A DNA stretch of 64,000 bases from Malus domestica (GCF_042453785.1 NC_091677.1:5365501-5429500); one strand, 5' to 3'; positions 46,988-57,305 are shown, counted from the first letter of the stretch. Numbers and translations are program-made. The notes: generated by a model from the sequence alone, not told the origin.

Positions 46988-48073
46988 ATAAGAAAAACCA
47001 TCTTCGCAGCTCCACTCCAAGTTCATCAGCGAGTCACAGCTATCGTCTGTCACTGCTTACTAATTCTCACAAGTGTTGGATTCCTTCATTAATCTCAACC
47101 TCAGAGCAAAGCTCGGTGAGAAATTATGTCTTGGTCTTTTTTGTTTCTGGGAAAAGCTGTCTGTTATGCTTGCCTTAATGTTGTATCTGTTATTCATGTG
47201 AAGCATGGGTTGTAAACAGCCAGATTGGGAATGTATACGTAGCAATTCTTTTCCACTTTGCATAATATGTAATTCATAGATTCAGACTACTTGAAACCTA
47301 CAGCATTCGTCAAATGAATCTGATCCTACCCTAAATTCTCTCTATCGAAAGACTTATCTCTCACTTTATATCGACAGGAAGTCGAGTAGAATGCAGTAAA
47401 GGTACATAATCTATGCCGTTTGTTGTTTATGAATGTTCTTAGTATTCCTTGCCAATGTTATTACATAATCATTAGGGAAGTGCTATTAGTACTTCAAAAA
47501 TTGCATGCTATACTCTTCACAAGCGTATTTTTCTTTTTGAATGTAGAAAATTTGGAGAGTAGAGTGAGGAATTTGGAGTGCGAATAACAATTCCCAATCA
47601 TTATTCATTTATCATATTTGGTTGGAAGGTCTTATTTGTAGGACATAGCTACGATACATATACATTCACCATTTAAAAGTCAGCTTTTTAATCTAAAATG
47701 GTCATCATATTGCCATAACATCTCACTTTGATCCTTGAAATTTAAAATCGATATAAGTGATTTCTGAGTTTGTCCACCTTCGATTGTTTTAGTTTTTTTG
47801 TGAGAAATCTCTGTTAAATTGAGAGTAATTTTGTTAAATCAATCTGCCCCTTGAACATGTGGTTTCTTCAATTTAACAAAGATTTATCACAAAAGTAACA
47901 AAATGATTGATGGTGAACAATTTTAGGGATTACTTCTATTTTAGGGATTACTTCTATTGATTTTAAATTTAAGAGATTAAATTGAAGAGTTATGATAATC
48001 CAATAGACAATTTTGCCTAAAAAGCCTTTAATGGTCCATTATGACATGCTTTCTTGGTGAATGTATAAAGTAA
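46988..48073. other. GAUT9 3' UTR and spacer
   Basis: The first ~300 bases are probably 3' UTR. The rest is AT-rich. A MITE copy at 47480-47590 is listed separately. A 21-bp word containing TTAGGGATTACTTCTATT is duplicated in tandem at about 47927-47960. Confidence 0.4.
47480..47590. mobile_element. MITE of the TTATTAGCACTC family, copy 2
   Basis: Starts GTGCTATTAGTACTTC and ends TTGGAGTGCGAATAACAATT, matching the copy in the AVT6 intron (1500-1604), including the internal CTCTTCACAAGCGTATTTTT. Confidence 0.6.
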
Positions 48074-48081
48074 AATGGAAT

Positions 48082-48302
48082 GGGAGGCAGATTGTCTGTC
48101 CTTCTGTTATGGTGCCATTTCCATCTCTTCCTATTTGTACGGTCACGATTAAGCCACGTCAACATTTTATATTCTTATTGCTTTTTGTCTTATTATCTCT
48201 ATTAAAAAATTAATATAAAATGTTGATGTGGTTTAACCGTGACCGCACAAATAGAAGGGGATTGGAAGGGCATTATAACAGGAGGGCAGACAATCTGCCT
48301 CC
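48082..48302. mobile_element. MITE with ~105-bp inverted arms and 8-bp target duplication
   Basis: AATGGAAT flanks both ends (48074-48081 and 48303-48310). The left arm starts GGGAGGCAGATTGTCTGTCC and the right arm, reverse-complemented, GGAGGCAGATTGTCTGCCC. The pairing continues through CCTATTTGTACGGTCACG and CACGTCAACATTTTATATT. Nearly the whole 221 bp can form one hairpin. An 8-bp duplication suggests a hAT-type MITE. Confidence 0.88.
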
Positions 48303-48407
48303 AATGGAATGTACCATAGTGAATTCCTGTGATTGTGATTGACTGATAAGAATTCACATTGTTGTGATGCAAACGGATCCGCAATCTCCTTAAATGGTGA
48401 ATGTATT

Positions 48408-48600
48408 GGAACAGGATCCTCTGGATCCATCAAAACTGAGCTCACTAATCAATGAATCTGCCCTGTTGAAATTTGATCAAACGGTTATAATTATTATAAC
48501 TTTTAGGGGTCTCTGTTTGTAATTGTTAGATCAAATTTCAACGGTCCATATTCATTGATTAGTGGGCTTAGTTTTAAAGGATCCGAAGAGGATCCGATTA
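48408..48600. mobile_element. MITE with GGATCC-rich ends and 10-bp target duplication
   Basis: TGAATGTATT is present at 48398-48407 and 48601-48610. The left end GGAACAGGATCCTCTGGATC and the right end, reverse-complemented TAATCGGATCCTCTTCGG, are inverted repeats. Pairing continues through CTCACTAATCAATGAAT and TTGAAATTTGATCAAACG. Mutator-like by duplication length. Confidence 0.85.
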
Positions 48601-48610
48601 TGAATGTATT

Positions 48611-49590
48611 AAGTAAATACAACTGGCGGGTTATGCAAAACGGGTATTTGTGGTGATGTGGATGCTTTGCAATTGGTGACATCATGTTGAGATGGCTAAT
48701 GTGTGTGAAGAATGCGTATATTTGCAATTGGGTTGGTAATTTAATTAGCAAAAGTGCCCATCCAAACAATGTCCATGTCTGCTGTTCAAAAAAAAAAAAA
48801 AAAAAAAAAAAACAATGTCCATGTCAGATGCATATGCTTTCCTAGATCCGTTTCAGATTCTTATCATATTTAAAAATTAAATAAGTTAATTGAGTTAAAA
48901 ATGGAGTTGTCTTTTCCTTTCTTTGTTTTAGTTAATGTTGGAGGGAATTTAACCCTTGAATCTTGACTTAGCCTAATGAGAACACATGTTTCCTACACGC
49001 ATCATTTTTCTTCTCATACAAACTTTCTGTTATTTCTATCGTCGAATTATATAAATTAAATAAAAACAAAATACAAGATTAAACAAAATAATGTAAATAT
49101 AAAAAAATATTGTGTGATTATCATTTTTTCAAGAATATGCATGCAATGCTCGCCTCTCGAGACAAGAGTATGAGGAGCATAGAGGTAGGCATTTCTTTAC
49201 ATAAATCTTGTTACGACTTTTTATTAAGAGAATGAAAAATGCATTGTTCGTCGGGAAAAAAAAACACAAATCATAAAGAATTCTTTTAAATCAATGAAAA
49301 CTTTTATAGGAGCTTATAGCTAAATTGGTTAACTTTATTTGACTGTGCATTCGAAATTTTAAGTTCGACTCTCGTCTCTTGTGTACCGCTTAACAATAGT
49401 TGAACGAAGTTATATTAATACAGGTCAGAGTAAATTGAATTGGCGCCTGTCAACTGGTGTTACGCTGGATGGAGTTGCCATATCTCCACACCTAACCCAC
49501 CTTCAACGACGGCGTGTCCACCTCACCAACCGAGCCAGTGGCCAATCTTGACCCGCTACAATATTCCCTAACTACCATCGAAAATCTTTT
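48611..49590. other. Intergenic, no gene recognised
   Basis: Contains an A run of 24 at about 48788-48812, followed by AACAATGTCCATGTC that also stands just before the run (AACAATGTCCATGTC at 48766). That is a 15-bp direct repeat around an A tract, the footprint a retro-insertion would leave, but the insert is too short to classify. The rest is AT-rich. Confidence 0.4.
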
Positions 49591-49595
49591 CTTAA

Positions 49596-49601
49596 TATAA
49601 A
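49596..49601 (+). promoter_or_regulatory. TATA box of the 6PGDH gene
   Basis: TATAAA in CTTAATATAAAAGCTCATC, followed ~35 bases later by a CT/TC-rich leader. Fits a start site near 49630 and an untranslated first exon. Confidence 0.6.
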
Positions 49602-49710
49602 AGCTCATCACTTTCCGCCTACCCCAGATCTTTGATTTCTTGGGTTCGCTCGATTTCCTCAGATTTTCAATCCCCCTTCTCTCCTTACAGAAGAACACTT
49701 TCAGTTTCAG

Positions 49711-50686
49711 GTTCGGATCCTTTTGCTTTCTGGGTTTTGATCAAAACGTTCCCTTTCACTGCTGTACTTTACTGAATGCAATTACAGCCATTAAATTATT
49801 TGACTGACCGCGGTTAAAAATCGTAGCTTTTTTCTAAAACTTGATTGGTTGCCATGATTTGGGATTTTTGATCTGTGTTTCCTTTGTTAGTGTTATTCGG
49901 TTGCTCATAATCTTGACGATGATTTTCGTTTTGCACTGATCTGTGGATTCTTGGAATTTTTCAGATTGATTAGATCATGCTTTTTAGTTCATCCAGTCAT
50001 TTGGTTGATGGGTTGTGGAGTTTATGATTTTTATATTAATATGATTGAATTTTGTTTTAGATAAGTAAAGAGTAAGTGGGTCTGGTTTAATTTGGTTAGC
50101 TTCAGAGAACAATTGGACTGTAAAAGTGAGGGCTTAGTGAGGCAATGAAGGTTTAGTTTCTTTTGTTTGTTTGTTTGTTTGTCCATTGAGTCGATCGGAA
50201 CAATTGGACTGTAAAAGTGAGGGCATAGTGATTCAAACTGGGCTAACACCTGTGTTCGTTAGATTTGTTAGTTTAGTGTTATTCATCTGAGGATCAGATA
50301 CTTAATGTTTAATCTCGTCTATGTTCTACAATACGAAATTAGTATGCAGGGCTTACCGGCTTAGTAAGTTCTTATGGGAGTATCATTGTTCATTAGATTT
50401 GTTATTTTTGTTTAATACATCTGAGAGTCATATACATAATTTTTAATCTTATCAATGATATACAATGCTGCAATTAGTATGTAGGCATTGGAATATGTGA
50501 TTAGCTGTGAAATTAATTTATGATCTATTGTTTTGTAATTTGAGCAATTGAAGTTTGTTGGATTTCATCAAAGCATCCTGACATTTTGTTTTTCGTGACT
50601 AAGGTCTCTCAGATCTGTACTTCGTATTTTGCCATTATATGGATATAAAATTGACGCTCTCGCTAACAAATCCAAATGTCAAACAG
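49711..50686 (+). other. Probable 5'-UTR intron of the 6PGDH gene
   Basis: A donor-like CAG|GTTCGG at 49710/49711 and an acceptor-like AACAG|GCAAAAAG ending at 50686 bracket T-rich sequence of 976 bases, eight bases before the ATG. T-rich leader introns are frequent in highly expressed plant genes. It holds a 27-bp exact direct repeat (50107-50133 and 50198-50224, GAACAATTGGACTGTAAAAG...) and a (TTTG)n run between them. Boundaries are inferred, not proven. Confidence 0.55.
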
Positions 50687-50694
50687 GCAAAAAG

Positions 50695-52161
50695 ATGGCT
50701 GCAACACCAAAACCTACAAGAATAGGCCTTGCCGGTTTGGCTGTCATGGGCCAAAATTTGGCTCTCAACATTGCAGAGAAAGGCTTCCCCATTTCGGTAT
50801 ACAATAGAACTACCTCCAAAGTTGATGAGACCGTTGAGCGAGCTAAAAAGGAAGGAAACCTTCCCCTTTATGGATTCCATGATCCCGAATCTTTTGTTAA
50901 GTCAATCCAGAAACCCCGTGTCGTGATCATGCTTGTCAAGGCTGGGGCGCCCGTTGACCAGACCATAAAGACCCTCTCCGTCTACCTGGAGAAAGGTGAC
51001 TGCATCATTGATGGTGGTAATGAGTGGTATGAGAATACTGAGAGGAGGGAGAAAGCCATGGCTGAACTAGGTCTTCTTTACCTTGGAATGGGAGTTTCAG
51101 GTGGTGAGGAGGGTGCTCGATACGGGCCTTCTATGATGCCTGGAGGTTCCTTTGAGGCCTATAAGTACATTGAAGACATTCTTCTTAAGGTGTCAGCTCA
51201 AGTTCCGGACAGTGGTCCTTGTGTGACTTACATTGGCAAAGGTGGGTCTGGTAACTTTGTCAAGATGATTCATAATGGGATTGAATACGGCGATATGCAG
51301 CTGATAGCGGAGGCTTATGATGTACTGAAATCAGTAGGAAAGTTGTCAAATGAGGAACTCCAAAAAGTTTTCTCAGAGTGGAACAAAGGTGAACTTCTCA
51401 GTTTCCTGATTGAAATCACTGCTGATATATTTGGAATCAAGGATGACAAGGGAGATGGATATTTGGTCGACAAGGTTTTGGACAAGACTGGCATGAAGGG
51501 TACTGGTAAATGGACCGTACAGCAAGCTGCTGAACTATCAGTTGCTGCTCCAACAATTGAATCTTCATTGGATGCAAGGTTCCTCAGTGGGTTAAAGGAC
51601 GAGAGGGTTAAAGCAGCTAAAGTGTTCAAATCAGCCGGCTTTGAGGATAGCTTGAACACCCCAGAGGTGGATAAGGCAAAGTTGATCGATGATGTGAGGC
51701 AAGCACTTTATGCATCAAAGATATGCAGTTATGCACAAGGGATGAATTTGATCCGTGCAAAGAGTATTGAGCAGGGATGGGACTTGAAGTTGGGCGAATT
51801 GGCCAGGATCTGGAAGGGAGGTTGCATCATTCGTGCGGTGTTCCTAGACAGAATTAAGAAGGCATATGACAGGAATGCTGATCTTGCAAACCTTCTTGTG
51901 GACCCAGAGTTCTCGAAAGAGATCGTTGAGAGGCAGTCTGCCTGGAGAAGGGTGGTATGCCTTGCAATCAACTCAGGCATCAGCACCCCTGGTATGTCAG
52001 CTAGTCTTGCTTATTTCGACTCCTACAGAAGGGAAAGCCTGCCCGCTAACTTGGTCCAAGCTCAGCGTGACTACTTCGGTGCTCACACATACGAAAGAAC
52101 TGACATGGAAGGTGCTTTCCATACTGAATGGTTCAAAATCGCCAAACAGTCAAAGATTTAA
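50695..52161 (+). CDS. PGD2: 6-phosphogluconate dehydrogenase, decarboxylating (PGD2-like, peroxisomal C-terminus)
   Basis: Intronless coding region of 488 residues from ATG at 50695 (MAATPKPTR). The NADP-binding fold begins with G11-L-A-G-L-A-V-M-G19. The 6PGDH signature VSGGEEGARYGPSMMPGG is at 134-151. Catalytic K190 and E197 lie in GKGGSGNFVKMIHNGIEYGD. The substrate segment DKTGMKGTGKW is intact. The enzyme oxidises 6-phosphogluconate to ribulose 5-phosphate, CO2 and NADPH in the oxidative pentose phosphate pathway. There is no N-terminal transit peptide, and the protein ends SKI, a type 1 peroxisomal signal known from Arabidopsis PGD2 (At3g02360), so cytosol plus peroxisome is expected. 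It lies downstream of the GAUT9 gene on the same strand, as the Arabidopsis loci do. Confidence 0.97.
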   Translation: MAATPKPTRIGLAGLAVMGQNLALNIAEKGFPISVYNRTTSKVDETVERAKKEGNLPLYGFHDPESFVKSIQKPRVVIMLVKAGAPVDQTIKTLSVYLEKGDCIIDGGNEWYENTERREKAMAELGLLYLGMGVSGGEEGARYGPSMMPGGSFEAYKYIEDILLKVSAQVPDSGPCVTYIGKGGSGNFVKMIHNGIEYGDMQLIAEAYDVLKSVGKLSNEELQKVFSEWNKGELLSFLIEITADIFGIKDDKGDGYLVDKVLDKTGMKGTGKWTVQQAAELSVAAPTIESSLDARFLSGLKDERVKAAKVFKSAGFEDSLNTPEVDKAKLIDDVRQALYASKICSYAQGMNLIRAKSIEQGWDLKLGELARIWKGGCIIRAVFLDRIKKAYDRNADLANLLVDPEFSKEIVERQSAWRRVVCLAINSGISTPGMSASLAYFDSYRRESLPANLVQAQRDYFGAHTYERTDMEGAFHTEWFKIAKQSKI

Positions 52162-52800
52162 GTCCAATTTCTGTGGCACATTCAACTCAAGCAGAGAACA
52201 CTCCATCTGAATAATTTCTGCTGACGATTTTACGCTGGGCGGAGCTTCTGCCAACTCTTTTTCAGTGAAAAAATTTATCCCAAATAAGTTTTATCAGTTT
52301 ATTTTTTAAGACTTTGAAGGGTGCTTTGTTATGCTCGTGCTTTTGGCAGATCTGTCCACGCCCACAACCCCTTTCTAACTTTGAAAGATGTAATTCTATT
52401 CAATTCAGGGGAACTCAAAATTTTTATATTTATCTCAATTTCAGCAGCTCTAATTAGATATTTTTGTGCTTTTTTCTTGCAATTATTGACTTTTTTGTCT
52501 TTGTATGTGCCAAATATTCCTCAAATATTTACTTTGCTTTTGGGGTGTCAAATGTGTCCCATAAATCTGAATAATGTGGTTTCCATGTGCTAAATTCCCT
52601 TTAAATAAACCAAATCTGGTGAGGCATCACAGCTGTGAAAATTGGGTCCAGGAAAAGCCTAAATTGGTTGTCAATCATGAACTATTTTTCCTCCCATGCT
52701 CTACCTCTGTTGACTCTCAGCTAAAAAAATTGTATTCCACCTGTCAAAACTTGTATTCATATTCACTTTAGTTGTACCAAACCATATTCTCAAGTACCAA
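52162..52800. other. 6PGDH 3' UTR and spacer
   Basis: The first ~250 bases probably form the 3' UTR. The remainder is T-rich with no recognised gene. Confidence 0.4.
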
Positions 52801-52803
52801 AAC

Positions 52804-53048
52804 TTTTAAAGTACATCGATGTATGAATTACATTGTATAACTTAACAGCCGACTGAATGTGAGCTGAAGAATTTCATTATCGAAAATTCTAAAATATATT
52901 GATATATGGTTTACATTGTATAATTTAACGATTGACTGAATGTAAGTTGAAGAATTCAAGTACTGAAAATAATAAAGTAAATCGTTGTATAATCAACATT
53001 TTGTAACTTAAGGATCGACTGAATGTGAACCGAAGAATTTAGAGAAAT
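52804..53048. repeat. Three tandem units of about 84 bp
   Basis: Units start at 52804, 52888 and 52971. Each carries an AAAGTACATCG-like start, ACATTGTATAACTTAA, GACTGAATGTGA and TGAAGAATT in the same order. Divergence is roughly a quarter of positions, so it is an old duplication. Non-coding. Confidence 0.8.
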
Positions 53049-54307
53049 TTAACGAGTGGATGATCCACTTACAAGACATTTATATTTTATATTGTTTGTA
53101 TAGGACTCCCCAAATACTAAAGTAAAACAAGAATCTCTTGGTGAGAGGTGATTTTCTTATCTGATCTTCATGTTGACTTAAAGAATAATAGGACAAAAGG
53201 CAAGGCAAAAAGACATGTTCTATGGTTTCTCTATTAAATTCAATTCTCACTTTCCTAAACAAATGTTTGCATGTGTTCTAACTACTGCTGATAACATGCA
53301 GATTTCTCCAATGCGGGACAAATATTGATGGATGATTGCAGAATGTGAGTAGCCGGTCGATCTATACAATATAACTAGTTGACAGTTACTCACATCTCGC
53401 GATATTTGGGAATTAATGCATATATTATTGATAAAACGTGCAAATTTGATGACAAATTACAGATTTTGCTTTTATAAGTGGCAGAATATTCTTTGGAGTT
53501 GGAAGTACAGCCCATATTTGGTACTTGCTTTGCTGTTGCATTTGCACACCTGTTGCAGAAACTACTCGACCAATTTTTATTTTTAAAATTTTTTTTTGTA
53601 AAACTCTACCAATTTTTTTTCTGTCACAAAAAGAAAACCTCAGCATTCATAGTTGGCATTTGTCTTTCTATGTTGATCTTTTTCTTTCCAGCACGAATTG
53701 TTAACAACACACATTCTGCATAATAATTTCTAAGCTTTTAAAACTAGTGAATCAATATTTTCTTTTTTTTGCAGATAGCCACATGTATGCTTTCTGATCT
53801 TTCTTCTTTCCAGCAAATTGCTCACACTGTTTGCTTCATAGCCACATGAGACAGCGGCACAAACACTCCATACACAAAATGCATAATTGTCGAGAAAACT
53901 TGAGAGACAAACACACCATAATTTCATGCTTGCATTACAAAATACCGCCTTTTTCCGCCAGAAACTTAATTACTCCGAGATTGAAAGAATATGTTGTGAC
54001 ACAATTTAACCTTTACACTTTCAACGGATGTTTGTCCGAGCTGATGAATGTCCTAAAAGAAATGCAGAAAAAAAATGTCTAATGAGATACAAATTAAAAA
54101 TCTAAATAAGAACGGTGGAACGAAGAATTTTCGTGGAAGAAAAGAGAAATATATATCCTTCCATTTGTGTATTCTACATATAAAGAAAAAATATACATCT
54201 TCTTCTTCATTTGCAAGCTTATAGTTTTAATTAACAACTATAATCTGCAGTACCCCTTGAGCCAGGACTTGACGACACGATCAAAGTTCATTAGCGCTGA
54301 TTTCTCA
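53049..54307. other. Intergenic and 3' UTR of the SOFL gene
   Basis: AT-rich DNA with T runs. Short frames have no recognisable similarity. The last few hundred bases before 54308 are expected to be 3' UTR of the leftward SOFL gene. Confidence 0.35.
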
Positions 54308-54682
54308 TTACTTCCTTTTGGTACTCTTTTCGCCAGTTTTCTTCTCTGGTTTGCTTGTGCTCTTGTGCCTAGATTGCTTGTTGTTATCGCGTTTGGAACG
54401 AGCGGTGCCTTTACTGTCTTTACTGCGCGAAGGCACGAGATCATGATGATGACTTGGGCCAGAAGAAGCATCAGAAGCCATTGAATCATCACTCTCATTG
54501 TCATCTTTGCCAACTTTTTTTCTGGTGAGATATGCGATGTGATGATGGTTTTCGTAACCGACGTCTTCAATATTGCTGCATTCGGGCTCATCTTCTTGCA
54601 TGGGAGAGGCAATGTATGTTGTCCATCCTGATTCACTGCTGCTGCATCCTTCTGTGCCATAAAAATTTCTGAGGGGCTCCAT
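54308..54682 (-). CDS. SOB FIVE-LIKE (SOFL) family protein
   Basis: A 124-residue frame from ATG at 54682 (MEPLRNFYGTEG). Both short motifs that define the family are present: domain A, CSSSESGWTTYI (residues 13-24), and domain B, DDSMASDASSGP (65-76). The C-terminal third is Lys/Arg/Ser-rich (residues ~85-124, KSTSKPEKK and STKRK) and may act as a nuclear localisation signal. Otherwise it is predicted disordered with no known fold. SOB5 and SOFL1/2 of Arabidopsis raise cytokinin levels or responses when overexpressed; the biochemical activity is not known. No intron is needed, but an additional downstream exon cannot be excluded. A GA tract in the leader lies on the 5' side. Confidence 0.88.
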   Translation of the reverse strand: MEPLRNFYGTEGCSSSESGWTTYIASPMQEDEPECSNIEDVGYENHHHIAYLTRKKVGKDDNESDDSMASDASSGPSHHHDLVPSRSKDSKGTARSKRDNNKQSRHKSTSKPEKKTGEKSTKRK

Positions 54683-54691
54683 TGCAAAACG

Positions 54692-54694
<3 letters not shown>

Positions 54695-54730
<36 letters not shown>
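54695..54730. repeat. (GA)n microsatellite in the SOFL 5' leader
   Basis: About 18 GA units starting ~13 bases upstream of the SOFL ATG, so it reads as a (CT)n tract in the transcript. Likely polymorphic. Confidence 0.93.
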
Positions 54731-54733
<3 letters not shown>

Positions 54734-55740
54734 AAGAGCTGCCTATGAGAATGCTAGAACAAAATGTATCATACTGAAGAAAACTATAACTAGTAATACT
54801 CTAAATAAACAAGAAAGAAGACAACTTTCCTGGATTTTAAATTGGATTAAAGTTGAACAAATGGTAGATTTTGAGGACTCAAAAATCTGTGGCATGAAGC
54901 TTCCATTTAAGGAGGAAAAATATTATAAAATGAGGTTGGTCTATTGGTCTGTAAAAAAATATTATCTTTATTTTTCACTTTATAATTGTTTCTAATTAAA
55001 TAAAACTGCCGACTTTTAGTGCAAAATACAGATGATCTCATTTTTTTACAAGCAACGAGAATTAATGTAAAATCTAAAACACTTTTGAGTATCTACATAA
55101 ATTCTATCTTGTGTAGGGAAAACATTACATTCCAGCGCATATTCCTCAAACTAGAAGAATATATGAGCCTCAGGCATGTTCATGACTCTCTTTTAGAACT
55201 GAACCTTTAAATCTGTGACTCAGCTTTCTATGAATGTGGGATAAAATGCAGAGAACCCAACTGGGGATTAGGATTTTAGATCAAGATTTTGAGAAATTTC
55301 CAACTTTTTTATGCTTAAGTTCTGTCCTTGCTTTGTTTGATGTTGTCTTTCTTAGAAGAGCTGGACAAGATTTATGCTTGTAAATCTCAGTTTGAATATT
55401 AAAAGTCTCAATCATGCATGACTCATGAACAAAAAAAGAAAGTCTAACTACTGCAAAGGGCTTGCAGCTTAGTTAGTTAAGGAGCATTTAACTTTGCGCG
55501 GAGGTTCTAAATTTGATTTCTCTCTCTCACGGTGGATTGTACACAAAGGAAAGGTTACAAAGTTGAAAATAGTAACTATAAGTTTCAAGCAAAGTGACAA
55601 AAGTGATGATAGATGCATGAATCTATACAATCAGTGATAATAAATTTTCTCTGAACACGAATCATTGGACACAATTTGGATTTTGGGTTGTTTCCCACTA
55701 ACATTTTTGTGTTTAAAACACATTAACACTTTAATTCACA
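54731..55740. other. 5' side of the SOFL gene, no further gene recognised
   Basis: AT-rich. The promoter of the SOFL gene must be here, but no TATA box could be assigned with confidence. Confidence 0.35.
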
Positions 55741-56075
55741 TTTTTTTTTCATTGAAAGTGAAATATTATTAAATTCGGAGAAAAACATTTACATCAGAAG
55801 CAAGAGTATTGAACAACCACTCCGGTTCAAAGCTATCTCAGGTATGAAGACTCTCCATTCGATGTGCTGCCCTATTACAAACTTGGAGAGCAAAAATGAA
55901 CTCGACCAACCTCGGTTGTTATTTTATACGTTAAATATCCAAGAGATTACCTTCAATGACAACGTTGGCTTGTATAATCCCATTTATCATATCCACCAAA
56001 GTTTTTTGAATCCATTTGAAGCTGCGCACTACCTGAAAACCTTTCTCTACACAAGCCCCCAAAAGTATTGACAAA
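55741..56075 (-). mobile_element. Decayed LINE 3' end (RNase H C-terminal remnant)
   Basis: On the minus strand one frame reads VEFIFALQVCNRAAHRMES, then DSFEPEWLFNTLASDVNV, with stop codons before and after. NRAAHxMAS followed by an acidic-aromatic PPxWLxxLLxxDV-like tail is the standard end of plant LINE RNase H domains. An A run (poly-T on plus at 55741-55749) closes the 3' end. Only the last ~100 codons survive, and they are broken by several stops. Confidence 0.6.
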
Positions 56076-56690
56076 TAGGATCTATGTAATTATCAAACTT
56101 TACACGTTTTCTCAGTGATTGTAGGGCAAATGTCAAACACAAGCAACAAATTCAAGATTTTGCATTAGTAACAAAATCTGAGATGTCATAAATGCCAAAA
56201 TCTTATGATGTAAACGTCAGGAATGATTTAGGTGAGCAGCAAATTTGGGCTCTTGTTTTGTCAAAGGATAATGCTAGACTAATTAAAAATTTAAACTAAA
56301 TTTGCAAGCTAAATGATGATGTAATAAGCACGATAATGCATATTTAAGTAATAATTCAATTATCAACAACTACATCATTTAGTTTAAGATGTTTGGGCTA
56401 AATATTCATTTCTTTTTGTGGGTTTATTTGGTTTTCTTTAAATCGTCGTTCGTTATTTCTCGAAGGTAGTTGTTATTTGTACAGGTACCCATGGCAAAGG
56501 GCAAGAAAAAACAAAGGTAGTAATTATTCACGTTGAATAGTAATTGCTCCAGTAATTTTTTATCCATACAAGAACTATCATGGTAGCATAATGCCAGCCT
56601 TGCGTCACATACCTCCAGGCAGCTCTTTGAACTTGCCTGACCTGCTGGAGCTTGAATAGGCCTTTTGCCTTGACAGTTCACCAATCGGTG
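56076..56690. other. Intergenic with a possible isolated exon fragment
   Basis: On the minus strand ~56600-56690 reads ILPPIGELSRQKAYSSSS and RSGKFKELPGG, ending at a GT donor-like GGAG|GTATGT. It looks exon-like but I do not recognise it, and no partner exon was found. Confidence 0.25.
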
Positions 56691-56696
56691 GAAGTA

Positions 56697-56803
56697 TTCT
56701 TAGCACTCTAAAATGTAAGCATGCACTTTTGCTTTAAGAAAACATAAGAGAAAAATTATACATAGAAGAGTGCATGATGATATCTTAGAGTGTCAATAAC
56801 AAC
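56697..56803. mobile_element. MITE of the TTATTAGCACTC family, copy 3
   Basis: Left end TTCTTAGCACTCTAAAATG, right end CTTAGAGTGTCAATAACAAC; inverted relation as in copies 1 and 2. Confidence 0.55.
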
Positions 56804-57009
56804 TTTCTTTATTTAATAATTGCTCCTTTTTTTTTTATTTAAAAAACATTTTAGCTTATTAAGGGAATTGAAGCTGTATATTTTGTTTGGTCAAACTGTA
56901 AATATATCATCTTCTTCTTAAGAAAAAAAAAACTGTAACCATATGTGCGTGTGTGTGCGCATGTACAAGCACTTTAAGGGAAGGAATCTCCATTTTTTTG
57001 AAAGAAAAA

Positions 57010-57305
57010 AATGGGGATTAGTTGTGGGACCTACTTTAAATCAAACTTTAACGATCCAAATCGTCTATTTTATAAGTCTCTATTCATGGATCATACTAAC
57101 AAAAATTCAATTCAATCCGAACCATTTATCTATTTAATTATCACAATGAAATTTCATTGTTTCTTATAGAACAAAAGTATTCGTCAATTTCTTTGAACTT
57201 AATTAGATGTCTTAAATATTTATGATTTTGGCTAATATTTTGCAAGGATGATCTAAGAGGTGCAACTTAAAAAATAGATGATTCGAATCGTTGAAGTTTG
57301 ACGTG
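57010..57305. mobile_element. MITE with ~45-bp inverted arms
   Basis: The left arm CAAACTTTAACGATCCAAAT then CGTCTATTTTATAAGT pairs with the right arm, reverse-complemented, CAAACTTCAACGATTCGAAT then CATCTATTTTTTAAGT. GGGACCTA on the left has the counterpart TGCCCACGTC on the right. About 295 bp, AT-rich centre, non-coding. Confidence 0.7.

Noticed and set aside
50629-50694. 22-residue extension of 6PGDH (possible transit peptide)
   Set aside because: It begins at TTG and overlaps a likely splice acceptor; the ATG at 50695 gives the usual cytosolic start MAATPKP.
56600-56690. Possible exon ILPPIGELSRQKAYSSSS...
   Set aside because: Exon-like with a donor-like end, but no adjoining exons or recognised family, so kept only as a note.
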